A stretch of DNA of 51,640 nt, from the NCBI GenBank assembly GCA_022509145.1, contig JAFLTX010000008.1, forward strand, positions 1 to 51,640, read 5' to 3'. This DNA comes from Muribaculaceae bacterium. Its GTDB lineage: Bacteria > Bacteroidota > Bacteroidia > Bacteroidales > Muribaculaceae. Both the position numbers and the translations under genes were made by a program. The notes under the pieces are model-generated. The model was not told where the DNA came from. It searched no databases and worked only from the letters and a program-made list of their open reading frames with translations. Shown here in pieces: positions 44,351 through 51,640 of this stretch (within the stretch, counting starts at the first letter, position 1; each line of letters starts with the position of its first letter).

Positions 44351-45158
44351 ATGGTCTCTACTCTGCTTGCTCATAGCCTACGTTGCGGTTATGTTTGTCT
44401 GGAGCAATGCCCAGGCCTCTCGCAACGTCTGCAAAGGGATTGAAGTCGTGATCGACGGCAACGGGCAGGCCGCAGCCATCACAAAGGAGAATGTGATGGA
44501 AGTGCTGAGCGGCTATCCCTCCCCCATCGTGGGCCGGCAGCTCTATCAGATCAACACCAAGGAAGTGGGCGATTACCTTATGGGTTTCAACAATTTCGAA
44601 ACCGTGGGGTGCATCATCACCTCCAAGGGTAACCTGAAAGTGAGCGTGACACCAATGATACCGGCAATAAGGGTCTTCGACGGCGACAAGAGCTATTACG
44701 TAAACAAAGACGGGAAGACGATGACGGCGCTCCCCGGATTTCACGTAGACGTGCCTATCGTGACCGGTAAATTCTCCGGGCGAAGGCGCCCCGAGAGCGT
44801 GCTCCCGGTGGTGAACTACATCACCGCCGACTCCCTGCTCACCAACCTGGTGGGGATGATCAAAGTGGCCGACAACAGCGACATCCTGCTGATTCCGCGC
44901 ATCAGGGGCCACGTGATTAACATCGGCGACACAAGCCGTCTCGACGAGAAGAAGCGGGCCATCGTCACCGCCTACCGCAACATCCTCCCCTACAAGGGGT
45001 GGGAAACCTACGACACCATCTCCGTGAAATTCCGCGGACAGATAGTGGCCACCCGCCGGGACAAGGCGCCTCTCTATCAGGAGCATCCCATCGAGGAGAT
45101 AGCCGATATTGAAGAAGACGCCCTCAACGCGGCCGTAGATTCAGTGCCGCGAAATTAA
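44331..45158 (+). CDS. ftsQ: Cell division protein FtsQ/DivIB-like
   Basis: A 275-residue bitopic protein in the ftsQ position. A short N-terminal segment leads into one membrane helix (about residues 6-24), followed by a POTRA-like domain (ITKENVMEVLSGYPSPIVGRQLYQINTKEV in two pieces) and a beta domain (DKSYYVNKDGKTMTAL). Recruits and coordinates FtsL and FtsI at the septum in other bacteria. The ATG at 44331 is used; a GTG directly before it (44328) is also possible. It overlaps the end of murC by 20 bases. Confidence 0.88.
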   Translation: MWKQAIKWSLLCLLIAYVAVMFVWSNAQASRNVCKGIEVVIDGNGQAAAITKENVMEVLSGYPSPIVGRQLYQINTKEVGDYLMGFNNFETVGCIITSKGNLKVSVTPMIPAIRVFDGDKSYYVNKDGKTMTALPGFHVDVPIVTGKFSGRRRPESVLPVVNYITADSLLTNLVGMIKVADNSDILLIPRIRGHVINIGDTSRLDEKKRAIVTAYRNILPYKGWETYDTISVKFRGQIVATRRDKAPLYQEHPIEEIADIEEDALNAAVDSVPRN

Positions 45159-45207
45159 AAAATTTATCATCAACCAGTTTGAAACAAAGAAATATAAACT
45201 CAGAATA

Positions 45208-46524
45208 ATGAAACAAGATACGTCGTATGTAGCATCGATAGAGATCGGCAGCTCAAAGATCACCGGTGCCGTAGGCGTCTACTCGTCCGAGAGACATTCG
45301 CTCGAGGTGCTCGCCATCGAGCAGGAGGAGAGCAAGGACGCCGTGCGCTACGGAATCATCCAGAACCCTGAAGAGGTGGCCGCCCGCGTAAGCCGCATCG
45401 TGGCCCGTCTCAACGAAAGCCAGGCCGTGGCTCCAGGCGAGGTGATGGGCTTCTATGTGGGCCTGTCGGGCCGCTCGATGCATTCCATCCCCTCGGAGGT
45501 GCAGCTTCACTTCCCCGAAGAGACCGAAATCACCGGCGAGATGCTCAACCGCCTCAAAGAAGACGCCACCACAATCGACATAGGGAGCAACGCCGAGATA
45601 CTGGCCACCCTGCCGCGGTCGTTCCAGATCGACGGGCTCGAAACCACCTCTCCCAAGGGAGCGATAGGGAAGAGCATCATCGCCACCTACGACATCATAG
45701 TGGGCCGCACCGAGCTGCGTCGCAACCTGCTGCGCGCCCTCACGGAGCGCTGCGGACTCCAGGTGAAAGGCGTGGGAGTCACTTCGCTCGCCGCCGCCAA
45801 CGTGGTGCTCTCCGACGAGGAGAAACGCCTCGGTTGTATGCTCGTTGACTTCGGTGCAGAAACCACCTCGGTTAGCATCTACCGCAAGGGTGCCCTCTGG
45901 TATTTCGCCACTCTCCCGCTGGGCGGACGCAACATCACCCGCGACCTCACCTCGCTCTCCATCCTGGAAGAGAGGGCCGAGGAGATCAAATGCGAGAGCG
46001 GACGCGCCATCCCCCGCGAGACACCCTCAACGCTCAACTTCAACGGCATCAAACTCTCCGACGTGAGCAACCTCGTGGTGGCACGCGCCGAAGAACTGGT
46101 GGCCAACGTGATACAGCAGATCAGCTATGCCGGCCTCAAGGAGAAAGACCTCCCGGCAGGCATCGTCTGCATCGGCGGGGCCTCAAACCTCAACGGCCTG
46201 CTCGAGCTCATCGAAAACATGAGCGAGATGACGGCCAGAAGGGGAGCCCTGAGAGCCGACATCCGCACCATCGACCAGCGCGCCAAGAGAATCGACACCA
46301 TCCAGGTGGCAGCCCTTCTCTATCAGGCCGCGCTTGCCGGAGTGACGGGTTGCCTGCAGACGCCCCTGCCCGAGACCGAAGAACCCGCAGTGCCGGAAGA
46401 CACCACCGAAACCGAAGGCAAGGAAGAACCGGCTCCCGCCCGCACCGGCATCTTCACCCGCCTCGGCTCGAGGATCACCAACTGGTTTAACTCGCCCTCT
46501 GAAGACGAATCTGAATTGGAATAA
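45208..46524 (+). CDS. ftsA: Cell division protein FtsA
   Basis: A 438-residue actin-like ATPase that anchors FtsZ filaments to the membrane. VASIEIGSSKITGAVG at residues 8-23 is the phosphate-1 loop; GCMLVDFGAETTSVSIYRKGAL is phosphate-2; GIVCIGGASNLNGLLELIE is the adenosine motif; the SHS2 subdomain 1C lies between about 85 and 165. A likely amphipathic membrane-binding helix (FTRLGSRITNWFN) sits just before an acidic C-terminal end (SPSEDESELE). ftsZ begins four bases later. Confidence 0.96.
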   Translation: MKQDTSYVASIEIGSSKITGAVGVYSSERHSLEVLAIEQEESKDAVRYGIIQNPEEVAARVSRIVARLNESQAVAPGEVMGFYVGLSGRSMHSIPSEVQLHFPEETEITGEMLNRLKEDATTIDIGSNAEILATLPRSFQIDGLETTSPKGAIGKSIIATYDIIVGRTELRRNLLRALTERCGLQVKGVGVTSLAAANVVLSDEEKRLGCMLVDFGAETTSVSIYRKGALWYFATLPLGGRNITRDLTSLSILEERAEEIKCESGRAIPRETPSTLNFNGIKLSDVSNLVVARAEELVANVIQQISYAGLKEKDLPAGIVCIGGASNLNGLLELIENMSEMTARRGALRADIRTIDQRAKRIDTIQVAALLYQAALAGVTGCLQTPLPETEEPAVPEDTTETEGKEEPAPARTGIFTRLGSRITNWFNSPSEDESELE

Positions 46525-46528
46525 GATT

Positions 46529-47902
46529 ATGGAAGATAAAGATTTTTTAGACAACGATTTCCTTAAGGATATAGCCGACACTTCGGAATTCGAAACGGCC
46601 TCCAACGACGCCATAATCAAGGTGATAGGCGTGGGCGGCGGCGGCAGCAACGCCGTCTCCTACATGTACGAGCAGAAGATTCCGAATGTCAACTTCGTGA
46701 TTTGCAACACCGACAAGCAGCACCTGCAGCAGAGTGCCGTGCCCAACAAGGTGCTTCTCGGATTCGACATCACGGGCGGCCGCGGAGCGGGTAACAAGCC
46801 CGAGGTGGGACGCCAGTGCGCCGAGGCCGACCGCGACAAAATCCGCGCCCTCTTCAACGACCAGACCGAGATGGTGTTCATCACCGCCGGCATGGGCGGC
46901 GGCACGGGCACCGGTGCGGCTCCTGTCGTGGCCCAGATCGCCAAGGAGGCCGGGATGCTCACCATAGGTATCGTGACGGTCCCCTTCATGTTCGAGGGTG
47001 AAATGAAGGTGATCAAGGCAATCAACGGCGCCGACGAAATGAAGAAACACGTCGACGCACTGCTGGTGATCAACAACCAGAACCTGCTCGAGCTCTACAA
47101 GGACCTCAACTTCTTCAACGCCTTCGGAAAGGCCGACGACACGCTGGCCAACGCCGCGCGCAGCATCTCGGACATCATCTCCGAGAAATGCTACATCAAC
47201 GTGGACTTCCAAGACGTAAAGACCACCCTCAAAGACTCCGGCACGGCCATCATCTCGACGGCCTACGGCTCGGGCGAGCACCGCATCTCCGACGCCATCA
47301 ACAACGCGCTGCACTCCCCGCTGCTCAAGAAGCACGACATCAACACCGCACAGCGCCTCCTCTTCAAATTCTCATGCTGGAAAGACAGCGAGAACTATAT
47401 CCGCGCCGAGGAGATCAACGAGATAAGCAAATTCACCTCGAAACTGCCTAAGACCATCGACGTGAAGTGGGGTATAGCCGACGACCCGTCTCTCGGCGAC
47501 CAAGTGAAATTCACCATACTCGCCTCGGGCTTCGACCTCAAGATTCGCGACGGCGAAGGCGGCATCATCTTCGGCAGCGACGAAGAGACCGCCGGCACGC
47601 CCGAACCACGCAACGAGAGCTCTTCGCCCGGATTCGAGAACTTCTACGACGCCGAGACGCTGCGCCGCCAGAAACTCGAGACATTCAAGAGCAAATACGC
47701 CGTGCTCCTGCCCGAGCAGATGGACAATTCCGAGATCATCACCCTGCTCGAGCGCACTCCGGCCTTCAATCGTTCGGCCCTCTTCAACGAAAGCCTGATG
47801 CAGATCTCCCAGCAAAACGAGAAGAACGCCGCCCAGGAGGCAGCCTCACGCTCCAACGACGACAACGATGACCCAACTCAAAAAATCGTCTTCAATGGGT
47901 AG
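46529..47902 (+). CDS. ftsZ: Cell division protein FtsZ
   Basis: A 457-residue tubulin-like GTPase that forms the division ring. VIGVGGGGSNAVSYMYEQ at 32-49, NTDKQHL at 60-66, the tubulin signature GGGTGTG at 123-129 and the synergy-loop region (NALHSPLLKKHDINTAQ) are intact. The C-terminal 110 residues are a variable linker with helical segments, ending DDPTQKIVFNG rather than the proteobacterial-type conserved tail. The last bases (ATGGGTAG) overlap the start of the methyltransferase gene downstream. Confidence 0.97.
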   Translation: MEDKDFLDNDFLKDIADTSEFETASNDAIIKVIGVGGGGSNAVSYMYEQKIPNVNFVICNTDKQHLQQSAVPNKVLLGFDITGGRGAGNKPEVGRQCAEADRDKIRALFNDQTEMVFITAGMGGGTGTGAAPVVAQIAKEAGMLTIGIVTVPFMFEGEMKVIKAINGADEMKKHVDALLVINNQNLLELYKDLNFFNAFGKADDTLANAARSISDIISEKCYINVDFQDVKTTLKDSGTAIISTAYGSGEHRISDAINNALHSPLLKKHDINTAQRLLFKFSCWKDSENYIRAEEINEISKFTSKLPKTIDVKWGIADDPSLGDQVKFTILASGFDLKIRDGEGGIIFGSDEETAGTPEPRNESSSPGFENFYDAETLRRQKLETFKSKYAVLLPEQMDNSEIITLLERTPAFNRSALFNESLMQISQQNEKNAAQEAASRSNDDNDDPTQKIVFNG

Positions 47903-49085
47903 TGATTTCAAGATGGTGGCCAAGACCTTCGGAGGTCTTGAAGAGGTGCTTCGCGAAGAGCTCGAAGCCCTGGGAGCCCGCAATCCCAAAGCCGGGATGC
48001 GGATGGTGGAGTTTGAGGGCGACCTCGAGATGATGTATAAGGCCAATCTTTGCTGCCACACGGCCCTGCGCATCCTCAAACCGATTTTTGAATTCGAAGC
48101 CACCGACCCCGACGAGCTCTACGACGTGGTGAGAGACATCGACTGGGAGAAATATCTGACCCCCGATTCCACTTTCGCCATCGATTCCACCGTGCACAGC
48201 AACACCTTCCGCCACTCGAAATACGTCACCTACAGGGTGAAAGACGGGATTGTGGACCATTTCAGCGACCTTACGGGGCGTCGCCCTTCTATCAGGCTCA
48301 TAGGCGCCGACCTGCTGCTCAACGTGCATATCAACGAGACCAAGGTGACCATCTCGCTCGACTCCTCGGGCGAGCCGCTATCGAAGCGCGGCTACCGCAC
48401 AGAGCAGACCCAGGCGCCCATCAACGAGGTGCTGGCTGCTGGTCTTATCCTGAAGACGGGTTGGCGCGGCGAAACACCGCTGCTCGACCCTATGTGCGGC
48501 TCCGGAACGTTTCTCATCGAGGCAGCCCTGATCGCCGCCAACATCAACCCCGGCATCTACCGCCAGAATTTCGCTTTTGAGAAATGGCCCGACTTCGACG
48601 CCGACCTCTTCGAGCGCCTCTACAACGACGACTCCGGCGAACGGGTTCCGCCGTGCCCCATTATGGGTGGCGACATCGACTCCGAAGCCATCAACATAGC
48701 CCGACGCAACATCGCCAACGCAAGGGTAGGGGAGTTTGTTACGGTGAAATGGCAGTCGCTTACCGACTGGCGTCCCACCGAGGTGACTCCGGAAGGCCTC
48801 CCCGGCACAATGATAATGAACCCTCCCTACGGCGAGCGCCTCAAGCTCGACCGCATCGAGGAGCTCTACGCCAAGATAGGGGAGACCCTCAAGAAGTATT
48901 TCCGAGGATGGCACGCCTGGGTGCTCGGCTATAAACCCGAACTCTTCGACGCCATAAGGCTCAAAAGCTCCGTGAGATATCCTATCCTCAACGGCTCGCT
49001 GGAGTGCTCTTTCAGAGAATACGTGCTCTTCGACGGCCGTTATGACGATTTCCGTGCCTCCGGCGGCCATATCAAGAAGGTTTGA
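47895..49085 (+). CDS. THUMP-domain RNA methyltransferase, RlmL-type
   Basis: A protein of about 396 residues with the domain order of the RlmL N-terminal half: ferredoxin-like start (AKTFGGLEEVLREELEALGA), THUMP domain (about 50-155), then a SAM methyltransferase domain with LLDPMCGSGTFLIEAALIA and the catalytic motif IMNPPYGERL. RlmL methylates G2445 of 23S rRNA; the exact target here is inferred. The RlmK half of the E. coli fusion is absent. I start at the ATG at 47895; an ATG nine codons upstream (47868) and one six codons downstream are alternatives. All of them overlap or abut the end of ftsZ. Confidence 0.9.
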   Translation: MGSDFKMVAKTFGGLEEVLREELEALGARNPKAGMRMVEFEGDLEMMYKANLCCHTALRILKPIFEFEATDPDELYDVVRDIDWEKYLTPDSTFAIDSTVHSNTFRHSKYVTYRVKDGIVDHFSDLTGRRPSIRLIGADLLLNVHINETKVTISLDSSGEPLSKRGYRTEQTQAPINEVLAAGLILKTGWRGETPLLDPMCGSGTFLIEAALIAANINPGIYRQNFAFEKWPDFDADLFERLYNDDSGERVPPCPIMGGDIDSEAINIARRNIANARVGEFVTVKWQSLTDWRPTEVTPEGLPGTMIMNPPYGERLKLDRIEELYAKIGETLKKYFRGWHAWVLGYKPELFDAIRLKSSVRYPILNGSLECSFREYVLFDGRYDDFRASGGHIKKV

Positions 49086-49144
49086 CCCCTCGCGGGCCTT
49101 CGGCGCCGATAGCCTTACATTAAAAGAAACCGAAGTAAGAAGGG

Positions 49145-50083
49145 ATGAATCGCATCATATCGGTGGGTATAGCCGCGCTTCTGCTGCTCGCCACTCTCAT
49201 CTTCTTCACTCCCGTCCCCTCCGGAGGCGAGCTGGGAATCTGCCTGCCGTCGCCTAACCTGTGGCATCTTCCCCATTTCGGCGGGTGGCTGCTCAATGCG
49301 GTCTGCCTCGCGGCGGCCGTCTTTCTGCTTGCCGACACCTGGAAGCGACAGAACCTCCTCTCCGACAACTCCGGCCTCTTCTTCGGCGCATTCCTGATAT
49401 TGGTGACGGCCAACAGCCTCTCCACCGTCACTCTCACCACCTCCACTCTCCTGCTGGCAGCCAACGCCGCGGCCATCCCGCTCCTCTTCGCCTCCTACGA
49501 GTCGCCCAACGGCGCCGTGGCCTACTTCCTGATCGCCACGCTCTGCGCTTTCGGCGCGATGGTGCAGTATGCCTTCCTAATTATGATTCCGGCATATATC
49601 GCGGGCGGACTCCTAATGAAGTCGTTTCGGTTGCGCGAGCTCATAGCCTTCGTGCTCGGACTGGTGGCTCCCTTCTGGATTTTGATCGGTTTCGGATTGG
49701 TTTCCACGGCCGACTTCCATCTCCCCGGGCGCCTCACCATTTTCCACACCTCCGATGTGCAAAACGACATCTTTTTCTCCCTTCTCTCCACGGGGATCAT
49801 GGCGCTTGTGGGGATTATCCTATCGCTCTATAACGGCGTGCGCCTCTTCAGCCGCAACTCGCGCCTGCGGTGCATGCATTCGGCTGTAAATCTCCTGGGC
49901 TATCTGGCAGTAGCGGCCGTCATCATCGATTTCACCAACTTTCTGGCTTACTTCGGCATCATCGCCTTATGGTGTGCTTCCCAGATTGCCGGGTTGGTGT
50001 CGCTCTACGAGCTGCGGCGCCCCACGGTGGCTCTGCTGATCACCGCCGCCATCTTCGTGGGCATTTTCATTCCGGCCTTATGA
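49145..50083 (+). CDS. Polytopic inner-membrane protein of unknown function
   Basis: A 312-residue protein with about nine or ten hydrophobic segments spread over its whole length (first near residues 5-23, last near 290-310) and no large soluble domain. I recognise no transporter or enzyme motif; it resembles the uncharacterised DUF6427-type membrane proteins of Bacteroidetes in length and layout, but that is tentative. Its stop overlaps the pdxB start by four bases (ATGA, 50080-50083), so the two are translationally coupled. Confidence 0.8.
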   Translation: MNRIISVGIAALLLLATLIFFTPVPSGGELGICLPSPNLWHLPHFGGWLLNAVCLAAAVFLLADTWKRQNLLSDNSGLFFGAFLILVTANSLSTVTLTTSTLLLAANAAAIPLLFASYESPNGAVAYFLIATLCAFGAMVQYAFLIMIPAYIAGGLLMKSFRLRELIAFVLGLVAPFWILIGFGLVSTADFHLPGRLTIFHTSDVQNDIFFSLLSTGIMALVGIILSLYNGVRLFSRNSRLRCMHSAVNLLGYLAVAAVIIDFTNFLAYFGIIALWCASQIAGLVSLYELRRPTVALLITAAIFVGIFIPAL

Positions 50084-51090
50084 AATTTGTAATTGACAGC
50101 AATATACCCCGTCTCGCCGAGATTATCCGGACCCATAGGCCTGAAATCGAGGTGGTTACCCTCCCCGCCGCGCAGATCACACCCGACGCCGTAAGGGATG
50201 CCGACGCTCTGATCGTGCGCACCCGTACCGCCTGCAACGAGGCTCTGCTCAAAGGCTCGGCTGTGAAGTTTGTGGGAACGGCCACCATCGGGATGGACCA
50301 TATCGACGCAGATTTCTGCTCCCGCGAGGGTATCGCCGTGGCCAACGCGCCCGGCTGCAACGCCCCGGCGGTGATGCAATATGTGGCCGCCGCGCTTCTC
50401 AGCGCCGGCTTCGACCCCCAGAGCCACACTCTCGGTGTGGTGGGTAAGGGGAATATCGGCAGTCTGGTCACGGATCTTTTTCGGCGCGCCGGCACAAGGG
50501 TACTTGTCTGCGACCCTCCCCGCGCCGATAGGGGAGAGGACGATGAAGCCTACTTGTCGCTGCCGGAACTGCTGGCTCAGGCCGACGCGGTCACGCTCCA
50601 CGTGCCCCTCTCCCTCCCCGGAGAGGCGACTTATCCCACTTTCAATCTGCTCAATGCCGGTAACGCCGGTTTGCTGAAGCCGGGAGCCGTCGTGGTCAAT
50701 GCCTCGCGAGGGAGTGTGGTGGAAGAGTCGGTGATCCGTTCCGGCGCCGACAGCCTCAGGCTGATAATCGACACGTGGCCTTTTGAAGAAGGTGGCTCCT
50801 CCGATGCGCGCGAGGAGATGATTCGCCGTTCGTTCATCGCTACCCCTCATATTGCCGGTTACTCCCTCAGCGGGAAACTGCGCGCCACCGCCGCGATGAT
50901 TCATCGTCTGAATGAATTTTTCGGCCTCGACATCCCTGACGTCGGTCTTCCCGATTACAGCTTCAAGACCACTCCTTACGACCTTGAGACGGTTGCGGCC
51001 TCCTATGATATTTTGGCCGATTCCGAAGCATTGAAAGCTGTTCCGGGGCAGTTTGAGGCCCTGCGAAACGGTTATAAACTTAGAGAATGA
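50080..51090 (+). CDS. pdxB: Erythronate-4-phosphate dehydrogenase PdxB
   Basis: A 336-residue NAD-dependent D-isomer 2-hydroxyacid dehydrogenase of the PdxB type, which oxidises 4-phosphoerythronate in pyridoxal phosphate synthesis. MKFVIDSNIP at the start, KFVGTATIGMDHIDADFC with CNAPAVMQYVAAAL, NAD fold LGVVGKGNIGSLV, VVNASRGSVVEESV and IDTWPFEEGG, then IATPHIAGYSLSGK with the catalytic His. The C-terminal PdxB dimerisation region is short but present. The start at 50080 follows the family; the frame is open further upstream only within the membrane protein gene. Confidence 0.93.
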   Translation: MKFVIDSNIPRLAEIIRTHRPEIEVVTLPAAQITPDAVRDADALIVRTRTACNEALLKGSAVKFVGTATIGMDHIDADFCSREGIAVANAPGCNAPAVMQYVAAALLSAGFDPQSHTLGVVGKGNIGSLVTDLFRRAGTRVLVCDPPRADRGEDDEAYLSLPELLAQADAVTLHVPLSLPGEATYPTFNLLNAGNAGLLKPGAVVVNASRGSVVEESVIRSGADSLRLIIDTWPFEEGGSSDAREEMIRRSFIATPHIAGYSLSGKLRATAAMIHRLNEFFGLDIPDVGLPDYSFKTTPYDLETVAASYDILADSEALKAVPGQFEALRNGYKLRE

Positions 51091-51119
51091 TTAATTGAAC
51101 AACTACTTCCCTTTTGATT

Positions 51120-51584
51120 ATGAAAAAGATACCCTCCTTCACCATAGACCACACCCGCCTCGAGCGCGGAATTTATGTGTCGCGACGCGATGTGACTCCC
51201 TCGGGCGACGTAATCACCACCTTCGACGTTCGTATGACCCGTCCAAACCGTGAGCCGGCCCTCTCTCCGCAGGCGCTCCACGCCATGGAACATCTCGTGG
51301 CCACCTTCATGCGCAACCATCCGGAGTGGGGGAGCAGAATCGTCTATTGGGGCCCTATGGGCTGCTGTACGGGGAATTATCTCGTGGTGCAAGGTGAAGT
51401 GTCGCCTGAAGACGTTACCGAGCTCATACGGGCTTCTATGGCCTTCGTAAGGGATTTCACCGGTGAGATTCCCGGCGCCACCGCCGCCGACTGCGGCAAC
51501 TACACCTTCATGGACCTCCCCGCAGCCCGCGAAGCCGCCACCTTCTTCCTCGCCTCCCCCCTCTCCCACACCTACCCCGCATAA
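51120..51584 (+). CDS. luxS: S-ribosylhomocysteine lyase LuxS
   Basis: A 154-residue enzyme that splits S-ribosylhomocysteine into homocysteine and the autoinducer-2 precursor. FDVRMTRPN near residues 37-45, the metal-site HAMEH near 55-59, the GPMGCCTGNYL block with the catalytic Cys near 80, and DCGNY near 125 giving the third metal ligand are intact. The variable position of the GCxTG motif is Cys here, giving two adjacent cysteines. The ATG at 51120 is used. The IS-like inverted repeat begins seven bases after the stop. Confidence 0.95.
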   Translation: MKKIPSFTIDHTRLERGIYVSRRDVTPSGDVITTFDVRMTRPNREPALSPQALHAMEHLVATFMRNHPEWGSRIVYWGPMGCCTGNYLVVQGEVSPEDVTELIRASMAFVRDFTGEIPGATAADCGNYTFMDLPAAREAATFFLASPLSHTYPA

Positions 51585-51591
51585 GTTGTCT

Positions 51592-51613
51592 TGTCCTGAA
51601 ATAGGTTTACAGA
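51592..51613. repeat. Terminal inverted repeat, right copy (likely insertion sequence end)
   Basis: Begins TGTCCTGAAATAGG and matches the reverse complement of 28-49 at 20 of 22 positions. The IS body would continue to the right beyond the window; about 27 further bases are seen and show no gene. Confidence 0.6.
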
Positions 51614-51640
51614 AAAAAGGTTAAAAATGTAAACTTAAAA

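Noticed and set aside
44905..44915. Further CACGTG cores in coding DNA (for example near 44908 in ftsQ and 9013-9018 in the barrel gene)
   Set aside because: They lack the TGTT/AACA arms of parS and are expected by chance in GC-rich coding sequence.
1..51640. CRISPR array
   Set aside because: No set of regularly spaced direct repeats with unique spacers is visible; the queG repeat is coding, tandem and has only three units.
1..51640. tRNA or rRNA genes
   Set aside because: No tRNA-like TTCGANNC arm with a matching cloverleaf and no rRNA segments were noticed, though a covariance-model search was not possible.

Overview
The window looks like chromosomal DNA of a GC-rich member of the Bacteroidales; a Muribaculaceae-like bacterium is my inference, not a proven assignment. 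The evidence is: several promoters of the Bacteroidetes type (TTTG, 19-21 bases, TAnnTTTG); four secreted proteins ending in type IX secretion (T9SS) type A sorting tails; few obvious Shine-Dalgarno sites; a long MraY and a basic FtsL-like protein typical of the phylum; and the gene pairs mnmG-apt and rnpA-yidD.

Positions 1-18.8 kb are the accessory-looking part. They hold a lipoprotein, an aberrant epoxyqueuosine reductase (queG), a tRNA nucleotidyltransferase/poly(A) polymerase-like protein, two paralogous secreted endonuclease I proteins, an Omp28-like protein, an operon of TPR protein, outer-membrane barrel, unknown protein, tyrosine phosphatase and TatD hydrolase, a standalone CHAT (caspase-like) protease gene with an unusual leader, and a 1110-residue secreted Ig-like protein. 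Positions 18.9-31.9 kb carry housekeeping genes: a DUF362 protein, rnr, rnpA, yidD, ruvB, a flippase, msrAB, uvrC, apt, mnmG and ybeY. Two perfect parS sites lie here, one on each side of mnmG. A 650-base AT-rich, pyrimidine-biased gap separates these leftward genes from the rightward division and cell wall (dcw) cluster at 32.6-47.9 kb: rsmH, ftsL, ftsI, murE, mraY, murD, ftsW, murG, murC, ftsQ, ftsA, ftsZ. That cluster makes the lipid-linked peptidoglycan precursor and the septal machinery; mraZ is missing at its usual first position. An RNA methyltransferase, a membrane protein, pdxB and luxS follow.

Both ends of the window carry the same 22-base sequence in inverted orientation (20 of 22 identical), starting TG and ending CA, so the window probably lies between two insertion-sequence copies and may be a whole contig.

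The strongest leads for something undescribed are the CHAT protease gene with its 46-codon overlapping upstream frame and repeat/hairpin leader, and the queG whose lost iron-sulfur cysteines coincide with a new three-copy cysteine-bearing repeat. The parS pair argues for closeness to the replication origin. All functions are read from sequence motifs by eye; no database search or computation was run.
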